Source: Omnitrophica WOR_2 bacterium RIFCSPHIGHO2_02_FULL_67_20
Lineage (GTDB): Bacteria > Omnitrophota > Gorgyraeia > Aquiviventales > Aquiviventaceae
Reading direction: 5' to 3'
Assembly (NCBI GenBank): GCA_001805695.1
Contig: MHGT01000019.1
Location: 45,438 to 79,470, forward strand
Length of the DNA: 34,033 nucleotides
Part shown: positions 6,778 to 12,812 of the stretch, piece after piece
Position numbering within the stretch: position 1 is the stretch's first letter
How the letters are laid out: each line of letters begins with the position of its first letter
Notes under the pieces: model-generated
The model's database searches: none
Told to the model about the DNA's origin: nothing
What the model saw: the letters and a program-made list of their open reading frames with translations, nothing else
Made by a program: the position numbers and the translations under genes

Positions 6778-8961
6778 CTACTGGGCGTGGGGGAGGTTGT
6801 CAACGCTCCGGACTCTCGCAATCCGCTTCAGCTCAGGCAGATACTGCAACGCCACCTCTTCGCCGCGGCGGATGAAGGGCTCGGGGTTGAAGAACTCGAG
6901 CCAGTGGGAGCCGGGGACCGTCGGGCGCAGCGTGAGGTCCGCTTCGCGGCAGGCGACCTCGGCGATCTGGTACTCCATCGCCTGCATCGAGCGCATGATG
7001 ACGTCGAAGACGAGCGGTGACACGGAGCGGACGAGCTCCTGCCGGACCCGGAACAGGAGCCGGAACGGCAGGCTGCGCGAGGCCAGCTGCATGTCCCGCT
7101 CGGCGCGGCGGCGCTGCACGTCCTGCTGGTGCGCCGTGATCTCCGCGGTCGTCGGGAAGACGTTCACCGCGATCACGTGGTGCGCCCCGGAGCGCTTCAA
7201 CACGCTCACCGGAATCGGGTTGACGACGCCGCCATCGAGGCACAGCCTGCCCTTCCGGACGACCGGCTTGAAAATGCCGGGGATGGACACCGACGCCCGC
7301 ACCGCATCGGCGATCGACCCCGAGTCGAAGATGACCTCCTCGCGCGCGATGGGGTTGGCCGCCACGATCTTCAGCGGCAGCCACGTGTCGTCGAACGTCT
7401 TGCCGGCGAAGTCCTGCTCCAGCTTGGCCATGAGGCGCGCGCCCTGGATCGGGCCGCCGGCGAGCGGGCCCAGCACCACGCCGACCGCCACGCACACGAT
7501 GAACCCGAAGAGCAGCCCGGTCCAGAATTCCGCCAGCCACCCCACCAGGATGCCGGCTGAGAGGCCGATGAGCACGCTGAAGAGCGGAATCCCCAAGTCC
7601 AGCATAAAGAGCTTGCGGATGTCCCAGGGGTTCTTGAAGCTCAGCGCCATCCGCTCCAGGTCGTCGGCGGAACGGCCCGAGGCCCAGAGGCCTGCGATAA
7701 ACGCCCCGATGCTGGAGCCCGCGATGAGGTCGATCGGGATCTGCTCGCGCTCGATGACTTTGAGGACCCCAATGTGCGCCAGCCCGAGCGCCGCCCCGGA
7801 GCCGAGCGCTAGCCCGACGAGCTGGCCGCCCAGCTCGCGGGCGATGCGCCGCACCGTCCGCGCATAGGCCGTGGCCGGCTGCTCCATCATCTGCCGCAGC
7901 CGGTCGGGCAGCTGAGCGCCTTCCAGCTCGTCGGCATGGGGCAGGACGACCGCGACGGGCTGCTCCATCAGCGCCGCCGCGTCCGGCGGGCTGAGCTGCC
8001 ATTCGCCGGTCCGGGCCAGCTGGTTCAGGACCACCTTGATGCGCTGCTCGGCCGGCCCGACCGACGCGTGGAGCTGGTGGATGAGGGCGTTCGTGCGGAT
8101 GATGTGCTCCTTCTGGGGATCGGTCAGGAGATAGACGAGGTCCGACTGGGTCAGCGCCTTCAAGACCTGGCTGTTCAGCTCGACCGGCAAATCGAGGAGG
8201 ACGTAGTGGAACCGGTTGGTCAGCGAGCTGAGGAGCGGCGCGATCGCCTGCTCTCCGCCCGGCTCGGCGAGGAGTGCCTTGGCGGGCAGCAGGTCGTGGC
8301 CAAGCGGGTGGGGGACAATCGCCCCCTCAGCCGGCTCGCCTTCGGCAGTCACCGGAAGCAGCCGCCCGGCCCGGCCGGCGGCGCCGAAGTCGACCACGAT
8401 GACGCTCCGTCCGGTTTCATGCCGCAGCGACACCGCCAGCGCGGCGGCGAAGGACGTCCGCCCCACCTGCTTGACGGCGCTGTACACGGCGACGATGGTG
8501 GCATCCGAGAACTCCCCACCCCGGTTGCTGGTGCGCAGCCGCCGCGAGAGCGACCGGCTCAGGTACAGGACGAGCGACGGGATGCGGTTGATGACCTCTT
8601 CGAAATCTTTCTTCTGGAGCTGGAGGATGAGCGCGTCGTTGAGCGCCTGGATGGTGGCGGAGTGGGTCTCGCCGATGAGGAGCGAGATCTCGCCGAACGA
8701 GTCGCCGTTGTGGAGGACCGTCAGCGTCCGCTCCTCCCCCTGCGCCGTCCGGGTGAAGACGCGCACGCGCCCGGAGCTGATGATGTAGAACGCGTCCGCC
8801 GAGTCGCCCTCGCGGTAGACGAGCTCGCCCTTCTTGTACTCGACGAGGCGGGTCCGGTCGGCGATGAGATGCAGCTGGTCCTCGGTGCAGGACGCGAAGA
8901 CGGGGACGCGCCGCAGAATGACGAGCTTGTCCTGCGGGTGCGGGGGCTCAAAGGTGGTCAT
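6778..8961 (-). CDS. Cyclic-nucleotide-binding / MinD-like / patatin fusion protein with a membrane insertion
   Basis: A 727-aa multidomain protein. Residues 10-135 are a Crp/cAMP-type sensor (FYIISSGRVRVF, GDSFGEISLL). Residues 153-330 resemble a MinD/CpaE-like P-loop domain (IVVDFGAAGRAGRLL, HYVLLDLPVELNSQVLKAL). Its P-loop position reads SAVKQVGRTS instead of GKGGVGKT, so ATP hydrolysis is doubtful. Residues 384-600 are a patatin-like lipase with nucleophile S417 in GSSIG and D576 in DGGVVNP. The oxyanion loop is GSGAALG where GGGxRG is usual. A hydrophobic stretch at about 458-500, room for two membrane spans, is inserted in the patatin fold. The start ATG overlaps the glpQ-like stop (ATGA). 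A membrane-lipid acyl hydrolase controlled by a ligand is a reasonable inference. Confidence 0.85.
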   Translation of the reverse strand: MTTFEPPHPQDKLVILRRVPVFASCTEDQLHLIADRTRLVEYKKGELVYREGDSADAFYIISSGRVRVFTRTAQGEERTLTVLHNGDSFGEISLLIGETHSATIQALNDALILQLQKKDFEEVINRIPSLVLYLSRSLSRRLRTSNRGGEFSDATIVAVYSAVKQVGRTSFAAALAVSLRHETGRSVIVVDFGAAGRAGRLLPVTAEGEPAEGAIVPHPLGHDLLPAKALLAEPGGEQAIAPLLSSLTNRFHYVLLDLPVELNSQVLKALTQSDLVYLLTDPQKEHIIRTNALIHQLHASVGPAEQRIKVVLNQLARTGEWQLSPPDAAALMEQPVAVVLPHADELEGAQLPDRLRQMMEQPATAYARTVRRIARELGGQLVGLALGSGAALGLAHIGVLKVIEREQIPIDLIAGSSIGAFIAGLWASGRSADDLERMALSFKNPWDIRKLFMLDLGIPLFSVLIGLSAGILVGWLAEFWTGLLFGFIVCVAVGVVLGPLAGGPIQGARLMAKLEQDFAGKTFDDTWLPLKIVAANPIAREEVIFDSGSIADAVRASVSIPGIFKPVVRKGRLCLDGGVVNPIPVSVLKRSGAHHVIAVNVFPTTAEITAHQQDVQRRRAERDMQLASRSLPFRLLFRVRQELVRSVSPLVFDVIMRSMQAMEYQIAEVACREADLTLRPTVPGSHWLEFFNPEPFIRRGEEVALQYLPELKRIARVRSVDNLPHAQ

Positions 8962-9719
8962 CGGCTGATTCGCGCCAGCCGCGCGGGATCGTTGGTGAAG
9001 ATGCCGTCCACTCCCATCCGTGTGAGCCGGCGCGCCGCGCGGACCTCGTCCACCGTCCACGCGTGGACCCGCAGGCCGGCGGCGTGGGCCGCGGCGACCC
9101 GGCGGGGGGTCACGAGCGTATGAAAGGGGTGCCAGGCGGCACAGCCGAGCCGGATCGCCTGCCGAAGCGAACGGTCCGGCTGAGCGCGGCAGATGAGCGC
9201 CCGGGGGCGGCGCGAGGACGCGGCCAGACGGATCAGACCGGGGTCAAAGGAGGACAGGAGAATGCGTCGTTGTTTGGGGACATGCCGGAGCAGCCGCAGG
9301 AGCCGGCGGATGAGCGGCCGGGGTGCCGCGGTCCGCTTCAGCTCCAGGTTCACGCCCATGCGCGGCGGGATGCGGCGGAGCGCCTGGGACACCAGCAAGA
9401 TACGCTCGCCCGAGAACCGTGGATGGAACCAGCCGCCCGCGTCGAGCCGGGCTGCGTCCGCATAGCGCGTGTGCGTCAACACTCCTCGTCCGTCCGTCGT
9501 CCGTTCCAGCCGCTTGTCGTGGAAGATCACCAGCCGGCCGTCGAGCGTCACTTGGACGTCCAGCTCGACCATGCCCGCACCCGCGCGCGCAGCCTCGCGG
9601 ATCGCGGCCGCCGTGCTCTCCGGAGCCCTCGCCGAGGCACCCCGGTGGGCGATGATGATGGGGTGTGACCCCGCATCGTGGGCATATGATAATATCACGC
9701 CGCCGCGGCCCGCGCTCAT
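8958..9719 (-). CDS. Glycerophosphodiester phosphodiesterase
   Basis: Hydrolyses glycerophosphodiesters to glycerol-3-phosphate and an alcohol; 253 aa, typical for the short cytosolic UgpQ type. The GDPD signature is complete: HRGAS with H25-R26, the metal-binding pair E52 and D54 in VELDVQVT, and H67 in VIFHDKRLERTTDG. No signal peptide is seen. The ATG at 9719 lies on the right end of a palindromic cassette whose arm provides AGGTGGTGGG directly upstream, which supports this start. Its stop overlaps the start of the patatin fusion (ATGA), so phospholipid deacylation and glycerophosphodiester cleavage are encoded together. Confidence 0.9.
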   Translation of the reverse strand: MSAGRGGVILSYAHDAGSHPIIIAHRGASARAPESTAAAIREAARAGAGMVELDVQVTLDGRLVIFHDKRLERTTDGRGVLTHTRYADAARLDAGGWFHPRFSGERILLVSQALRRIPPRMGVNLELKRTAAPRPLIRRLLRLLRHVPKQRRILLSSFDPGLIRLAASSRRPRALICRAQPDRSLRQAIRLGCAAWHPFHTLVTPRRVAAAHAAGLRVHAWTVDEVRAARRLTRMGVDGIFTNDPARLARISR

Positions 9720-9820
9720 CCCACCACCTGCCTCGGTCCGCCGGAGGCGGACCGGACAACAACAGTGGCATCCGCGTGGGTTGTCCCGGCCTTCGGCCGA
9801 GAGGCAGGTGGTGGGATCAT
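9716..9820 (-). CDS. Mini-ORF of palindromic cassette A1 (34 aa)
   Basis: An open frame crosses the entire cassette. Its ATG shares bases with the hydrolase stop (ATGA at 9820-9817) and its TGA shares bases with the glycerophosphodiesterase start (ATGA at 9719-9716). It begins MIPPPASRPKAG and ends GPRQVVG. The copy at 27240-27344 has the same length and matching ends. The first five and last five codons are reverse complements, a consequence of the terminal inverted repeat. It may be translated only to carry ribosomes across the insert; whether the peptide is stable or has a function is unknown. Confidence 0.4.
   Translation of the reverse strand: MIPPPASRPKAGTTHADATVVVRSASGGPRQVVG
9718..9817 (-). 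repeat. Palindromic junction cassette, copy A1 (100 bp)
   Basis: Perfect 16-bp terminal inverted repeats (9718-9733 with 9802-9817, outer sequence ATCCCACCACCTGCCT). Inside are a hairpin GGTCCGCC/GGCGGACC (9735-9753), a stem GGACAAC/GTTGTCC (9754-9760 with 9780-9786) and a hairpin CGGCC-TTC-GGCCG (9787-9799), giving a branched fold. On the transcribed strand it starts right at the hydrolase TGA and ends GGTGGTGGGATG at the glycerophosphodiesterase start. It shares architecture with copies at 19471, 20143 and 27242. No transposase is nearby. Confidence 0.88.
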
Positions 9821-10674
9821 CCCGTCAGCGCCCGTGAAAAAAAGTTCGCCACCCGGGCGCAGTACTCCTCCGGGTGGCGGGCGAACATCCCGACGTGCGC
9901 CACCGTCGGCTCGTACCAGCGCTCCTTCGGACCGGCCCACCGCTCGTAGAACTCCTGCCCGAGGATCGGCGCCACGCGCTGGTCTTCCCCGCCCTGAATC
10001 GCGAGCAGCGGCTGGCGCAGCCGCGGCGCCAGTGTTACCGGGTCGAGCCGAGACAAGCGCCGGCCGAGTGTGAGCTGAAGGCCCCACCACGCAAGCCAGG
10101 CCGCCAGCGCAGCGACGTCGCCGTCGCGCTGGATGAGAGCGCGGCGGAGCACCGGAAAGAATCGTGAATAGGGAGAATCGGCGACCACCGCGCGCACGTC
10201 CGGATCGCGCGCCGCCATCTGGCACGCCACCGCGGCTCCCATGGACAGGCCGAGCACGCCGGCCGGCACGCGGGCCGCCCCCTCCCGCATGCGCGCCCAC
10301 CGGAGCACGGTCAGCCCGTCCTCCGTTTCGCGCACGCCGAGCGTGCAGGGACCGGGCCGCTCGCCGTGCCCGCGCAGCTCGAAGATCAGCGCCTCGTAGC
10401 CGCGCCGGCGCAGCCCGTCGGCGATGCCGAGGACCTGGTACCGGTTGGCGGAGTAGCCGTGACAGAGCAGGATGCGGCCGCGGGGAGCGGAGGACGGGGC
10501 CAGCTGCCACACGTCGAAACCAACACCGTCCGGCGCGCGCAGGGTGTGCGAGGTGGACGCGGGCGCGGGCGTCGGCGGCGGGATGGGCCGGCGCTCAGGA
10601 TAGAGGAGCCGCCGGCTCAACAACCCCGCCCACCCCGCGAGGCCGAGTCCCAGGAGTGCCAGGAACCAGATCAA
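9817..10674 (-). CDS. Membrane-anchored alpha/beta hydrolase
   Basis: A 285-aa alpha/beta-hydrolase-fold protein of unknown substrate. An N-terminal hydrophobic segment (about residues 2-20, LALLGLGLAGWAGLL) probably anchors it in the membrane. The oxyanion region is LLCHGYSANRYQ (about 69-80), the nucleophile is S144 in GLSMG, the acid is probably the Asp in IQGGEDQRVAP, and the base is the His in TVAHVGMF. It resembles serine aminopeptidase S33 / lysophospholipase-like hydrolases. It starts with TTG, which overlaps the PilZ gene stop as TTGA; no better start is visible. Downstream lies cassette A1, then the glycerophosphodiesterase gene, so a role in lipid turnover is plausible. Confidence 0.8.
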   Translation of the reverse strand: MIWFLALLGLGLAGWAGLLSRRLLYPERRPIPPPTPAPASTSHTLRAPDGVGFDVWQLAPSSAPRGRILLCHGYSANRYQVLGIADGLRRRGYEALIFELRGHGERPGPCTLGVRETEDGLTVLRWARMREGAARVPAGVLGLSMGAAVACQMAARDPDVRAVVADSPYSRFFPVLRRALIQRDGDVAALAAWLAWWGLQLTLGRRLSRLDPVTLAPRLRQPLLAIQGGEDQRVAPILGQEFYERWAGPKERWYEPTVAHVGMFARHPEEYCARVANFFSRALTG

Positions 10675-11075
10675 GACGTCGATGGGCGAGAGAGGCGCTG
10701 GCGCACGAACCGGGAAAGAACCGACCGGTTGCGCTCACTCAGGTCGGTGAAGAAGATGGCGACGTGGTACCGGCCCTTGTCCGGGCTGACGATGACCGGC
10801 TCCGACCGGACGACGACGCCGGCGCAGCGGATGCGCACGCGCCGGCCGCCGCCTACCCCCCCGCCGGGGGGGTCGGGCAGCTCGTAGTCGAGCTGCAGCT
10901 TGGTCATGGGTGCCAAGAAGCGGTCGAGGGTGCAGTAGGCGCCGGCGGCGCTGAGGTTGACCGTCTCGGCCTGGATCGGCGCGCCGCCGTCGGTGATGGC
11001 GAGCGGCACGCGCTCGCTCACGCGCGGTGAGCGGCGGCGTTCCGAGGCTTCGGTGCGAGGTCGGCGCTGACGCAT
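10671..11075 (-). CDS. PilZ domain protein (134 aa)
   Basis: A single-domain PilZ protein, a likely cyclic-di-GMP receptor. Both halves of the binding motif are visible: the basic RRSPRV near residue 14-19 (RxxxR region) and NLSAAGAY near 39-46 (the (D/N)xSxxG motif). A glycine-rich loop (PGGGVGGG) interrupts the barrel near residues 90-97. The start ATG overlaps the HIT gene stop by one base (TAATG), and its own stop overlaps the TTG start of the hydrolase gene. It is therefore translationally coupled on both sides in one operon. The target is unknown. A second PilZ gene lies at 12264-12620. Confidence 0.85.
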   Translation of the reverse strand: MRQRRPRTEASERRRSPRVSERVPLAITDGGAPIQAETVNLSAAGAYCTLDRFLAPMTKLQLDYELPDPPGGGVGGGRRVRIRCAGVVVRSEPVIVSPDKGRYHVAIFFTDLSERNRSVLSRFVRQRLSRPSTS

Positions 11076-11425
11076 TACCCTGGCGGCCAGGTCATCGGTC
11101 GTCCTCCCAGGAGATGCCAGTGGAGATGCCAGACCGACTGGCCGGCCGCGGCACCGCAGTTCACGACGAGCCGGTAGCCGTGCTCGGTCAGCCGGCGCTC
11201 CCGCGCGAGCCGGTTGGCGAAGTGGACGGCGCGGCCCAGGAGTGGGGTGTGCGACTCGGAGACATCGGCGAGCGTCGGGATGTGCTCGGTCGGGATGATC
11301 AAAAGATGCGTGGGGGCCTGGGGGTTGATGTCCGTCACGGCGAGCAGGCCGTCGGTTTCAGCGACGATGTCGGCCGGCACCGCCCGGCGGGCGATGCGGC
11401 AGAAGAGGCAGTTCGCGTCGCTCAT
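11075..11425 (-). CDS. HIT family (histidine triad) nucleotide-binding protein
   Basis: HinT-like protein of 116 aa, predicted to hydrolyse nucleoside phosphoramidates or related adenylated compounds. The N-terminal CLFCRIARRAVPADIVAET is characteristic, with a CxxC pair. The histidine triad is H100, H102 and H104 in SVWHLHWHLLGGRP, at the usual C-terminal position. The ATG at 11425 gives a standard-length protein. It lies downstream of a 68-aa unknown protein and overlaps the following PilZ gene by one base. No particular link to lipid turnover is evident; HIT genes are common housekeeping passengers. Confidence 0.93.
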   Translation of the reverse strand: MSDANCLFCRIARRAVPADIVAETDGLLAVTDINPQAPTHLLIIPTEHIPTLADVSESHTPLLGRAVHFANRLARERRLTEHGYRLVVNCGAAAGQSVWHLHWHLLGGRPMTWPPG

Positions 11426-11473
11426 CCATCCTGTCGCAGGCTTCGTCCGGGAGGCAACCTGCGCTGCGGTCGC

Positions 11474-11680
11474 TCAGGAAGCGGCCGGCTTGGCCGCTTC
11501 GGCCTTCGCCTTCTCCTCGGCGTCGGCCTTGACCTTGGCGGCGTCCGCCGCCAGCTTTTCCCGCTCCGTGACCCAGACCTGCTTGTTGTAGAAGTACTTC
11601 CCGTCCTGGTAGAACCACGACTTGGCCCGCAGGCGCTTGCCCGTGACCGAGCAGACGGCGGGGCGGCTTCCCTTCGACAT
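11474..11680 (-). CDS. Small basic protein of unknown function (68 aa)
   Basis: I do not recognise this protein. It starts at the ATG at 11680, preceded by AGGTG. The N-terminal half is MSKGSRPAVCSVTGKRLRAK followed by an aromatic WFYQDGKYFYNKQVWV stretch. The second half is a Lys/Ala/Glu-rich helix ending AAKPAAS that could form a coiled coil. The opening CxVTGKR recalls the start of ribosomal protein bL28, but the rest does not match it, so this is only a resemblance. It is the second gene behind the promoter at 11865-11893 and precedes the HIT gene. Confidence 0.65.
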   Translation of the reverse strand: MSKGSRPAVCSVTGKRLRAKSWFYQDGKYFYNKQVWVTEREKLAADAAKVKADAEEKAKAEAAKPAAS

Positions 11681-11712
11681 CACACCTGATCCCCTATGGT
11701 TGTGCCGGCCAA

Positions 11713-11817
11713 TTAGTGGAACGCCCACGCGGCCCAGTGGCAGGCCAGCGCGAACGTGAGGCCGAGCGCCACGCCCAAGATGAAATCCGGCGCGCGAGGA
11801 TGGAAGAACCCGAACAC
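11713..11817 (-). CDS. Putative 34-aa membrane peptide (GTG start)
   Basis: A short frame begins with GTG at 11817, preceded by AAGGGGG with good spacing, and ends TAA at 11713. It reads (M)FGFFHPRAPDFILGV, then ALGLTFALACHWAAWAFH: a Pro/Phe-rich head followed by one hydrophobic span of about 20 residues. A sigma-70-type promoter lies about 50 bases upstream, so it would be the first gene of the operon that continues to the patatin fusion. No family is recognised. Support is limited to the ribosome-binding site, the membrane segment and the position. Confidence 0.5.
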   Translation of the reverse strand: MFGFFHPRAPDFILGVALGLTFALACHWAAWAFH

Positions 11818-11864
11818 AGGAACCCCCTTGCGGATCAGCAACACCGTCGAGAAACAGCGACGGC

Positions 11865-11893
11865 AGTATAGCGGTTTCCGTCGACCAGCGCAA
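11865..11893 (-). promoter_or_regulatory. Sigma-70-type promoter for the small ORF-HIT-PilZ-lipid operon
   Basis: On the minus strand, TTGCGC (11893-11888) and TATACT (11870-11865) are separated by 17 bases. Transcription would start near 11858, about 40 bases before the GTG of the 34-aa ORF. It lies immediately after the terminator of the 49-aa gene. The genes downstream to 6778 have no other clear terminator, so this may drive the whole lipid/PilZ operon. Confidence 0.7.
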
Positions 11894-11932
11894 TAAAAAA
11901 ACGTCCCCCCACCTGCGACAGGTGGGGGGACG
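11894..11932 (-). terminator. Rho-independent terminator after the 49-aa gene
   Basis: A perfect 14-bp stem (CGTCCCCCCACCTG at 11902-11915 with its complement at 11919-11932) and a 3-base loop, followed on the minus strand by seven T residues. It lies 24 bases after the stop of the 49-aa membrane protein gene. It is the clearest intrinsic terminator in the window. Confidence 0.9.
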
Positions 11933-11956
11933 AGCCGTTCTCGGATCCTGGCGGGC

Positions 11957-12106
11957 TTACTTGGTCGAGACGACCTTTAGGCCCATGACCACGCCAAGGA
12001 TCACGAGAATTCCCTTGTACGCCTCCAGCGGGAAGTAGAGGCCGATGAGGGCCCCTATGACTGCTCCCGTGAGGACGTGATGATCAAACAACTTGTCAAG
12101 TTTCAT
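11957..12106 (-). CDS. Small membrane protein (49 aa)
   Basis: A 49-aa frame starting MKLDKLFDHHVLTGAVIGAL and ending GVVMGLKVVSTK. GGAGGTG lies seven bases before the ATG, an excellent ribosome-binding site. Two hydrophobic stretches (about 12-25 and 33-44) separated by FPLEAYKG suggest a two-span hairpin membrane protein. It has its own promoter (12193-12222), an 18-bp palindromic operator-like site in the leader (12125-12142) and a strong terminator, so it is a regulated single-gene unit. The family is not recognised and it is too short for many annotation pipelines. Confidence 0.8.
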   Translation of the reverse strand: MKLDKLFDHHVLTGAVIGALIGLYFPLEAYKGILVILGVVMGLKVVSTK

Positions 12107-12124
12107 TCTCGCTCACCTCCTTCT

Positions 12125-12142
12125 TCTAGACATTTGTCTAGA
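12125..12142. promoter_or_regulatory. Operator-like palindrome TCTAGACA-TT-TGTCTAGA
   Basis: A perfect 8-bp inverted repeat with a 2-base centre, 18 bases upstream of the 49-aa gene start and downstream of its predicted transcription start. The core ACA-NN-TGT has the form of BlaI/MecI/CopY-family operators (TACA-NN-TGTA). No such regulator gene is in the window, so the assignment is by resemblance only. Confidence 0.5.
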
Positions 12143-12192
12143 GTAGAGCGGGTTGAACCTCCTCCAAGGGATCCAGAACCGCTCTCAAGGCA

Positions 12193-12222
12193 AGTATACC
12201 CGATGGAGGAAGCAAGCGACAA
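12193..12222 (-). promoter_or_regulatory. Promoter of the 49-aa membrane protein gene
   Basis: On the minus strand TTGTCG (12222-12217) and TATACT (12198-12193) are 18 bases apart, giving a start near 12186 and a leader of about 80 bases. The surrounding AT-richer sequence stands out from the GC-rich coding regions. Confidence 0.6.
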
Positions 12223-12225
12223 GTC

Positions 12226-12258
12226 TTCAGTAACTTATTGTTATACAAGAAGTTACTG
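12226..12258 (-). terminator. Hairpin downstream of the second PilZ gene (weak terminator candidate)
   Basis: TCAGTAACTT and AAGTTACTGA form a perfect 10-bp stem around a 13-base AT-rich loop, a few bases after the PilZ stop. No run of T follows on the minus strand, so it may only protect the transcript 3' end or be a binding site. Confidence as a terminator is low. Confidence 0.35.
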
Positions 12259-12263
12259 ATTAA

Positions 12264-12620
12264 CTAGGCGGGAATGAGCGGGAATTTTTCGGAGAGGCGT
12301 CCCAGATAAGCAGACAAACGTCGCTTATCCGTCTCTGGCATCTCGAGGAAGGCGACCCCGAGATCGAACTGTTCGCTGTACGGGATGGACCGGAACCAGG
12401 CGGTACGTCCTCGGGCGGAGATCGGCCCCTCCCCGGTGGAGAGGATGAGCTCGAGGTTGAACTGGGTGGAAACCGGAAAAGCGGTCGAGCTGATGCAGCA
12501 CACGCCGCCGATCGAGATATCCTTGGTGAGCGTTTCGAGGAGGCGCGGAGAGCGCGGCAGGTGCAGCCGCACCGGCCGGTAGGCGCGAACCCGTGAGCTT
12601 GTCCGCCGTTCGTTAAGCAT
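12264..12620 (-). CDS. PilZ domain protein (118 aa)
   Basis: A second single-domain PilZ protein, a likely cyclic-di-GMP receptor. RTSSRVRAYRPVRL at about 6-19 carries the arginine motif and DISIGGVCC at about 34-42 is the (D/N)xSxxG motif. GVAFLEM near residue 90 is the usual closing strand. The ATG at 12620 coincides with the transcription start predicted from the promoter at 12627-12655, so the message may be leaderless. The gene is divergent from gspA; the shared region contains a perfect 38-bp palindrome. Its place beside secretion genes hints at c-di-GMP control of the envelope, which is inference. Confidence 0.85.
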   Translation of the reverse strand: MLNERRTSSRVRAYRPVRLHLPRSPRLLETLTKDISIGGVCCISSTAFPVSTQFNLELILSTGEGPISARGRTAWFRSIPYSEQFDLGVAFLEMPETDKRRLSAYLGRLSEKFPLIPA

Positions 12621-12626
12621 GGCAAC

Positions 12627-12655
12627 AGGCTACCAAAGTGTCCGCGCGGCGTCAA
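12627..12655 (-). promoter_or_regulatory. Sigma-70-type promoter of the PilZ gene at 12264
   Basis: TTGACG (12655-12650) and TAGCCT (12632-12627) are 17 bases apart on the minus strand. The predicted start falls on or next to the ATG at 12620, implying a leaderless or nearly leaderless transcript. Confidence 0.65.
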
Positions 12656-12693
12656 GCACGAAGTGGCTGTCGCCAGCCAGCGGCCAAGCGTCC

Positions 12694-12731
12694 TCCCGGG
12701 TAAACGTTTCCCGGGAAACGTTTACCCGGGA
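12694..12731. repeat. Perfect 38-bp palindrome between divergent genes
   Basis: The sequence is its own reverse complement over 38 bases: TCCCGGGTAAACGTTTCCC followed by its complement. It contains two AAACGTTT cores. It lies between the divergent promoters of the PilZ gene and gspA, 38 bases from the PilZ -35 box and 35 from the gspA -35 box. It could be a shared operator for a dimeric regulator (AAACGTTT recalls LacI-type sites) or another intergenic palindromic repeat. The sequence alone does not decide. Confidence 0.8.
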
Positions 12732-12766
12732 CGCAGGCTGGGAACGCCCGTGAGGCGCGTCCCTGC

Positions 12767-12795
12767 TTGCATCATGCCTGCCGCCGCGCTACAAT
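12767..12795 (+). promoter_or_regulatory. Sigma-70-type promoter of gspA
   Basis: TTGCAT (12767-12772) and TACAAT (12790-12795) are separated by 17 bases. Transcription would start near 12802, leaving a leader of about 11 bases before the ATG at 12813 with no clear Shine-Dalgarno sequence. Confidence 0.65.
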
Positions 12796-12812
12796 GAACG
12801 GCGAGCAGCGAC

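Noticed and set aside
5942..7867. 641-aa open frame on the plus strand
   Set aside because: It is antisense to the thiolase and patatin-fusion genes, has no recognisable domain and an Arg/Ser/Thr-rich composition typical of a shadow frame in GC-rich DNA.
9718..9817. Cloverleaf-like fold of the cassettes read as a tRNA or tRNA-like gene
   Set aside because: Stem lengths do not fit a tRNA, there is no D- or T-loop consensus, no anticodon arm and no CCA; the conserved parts are the terminal repeats and the flanking start/stop codons.
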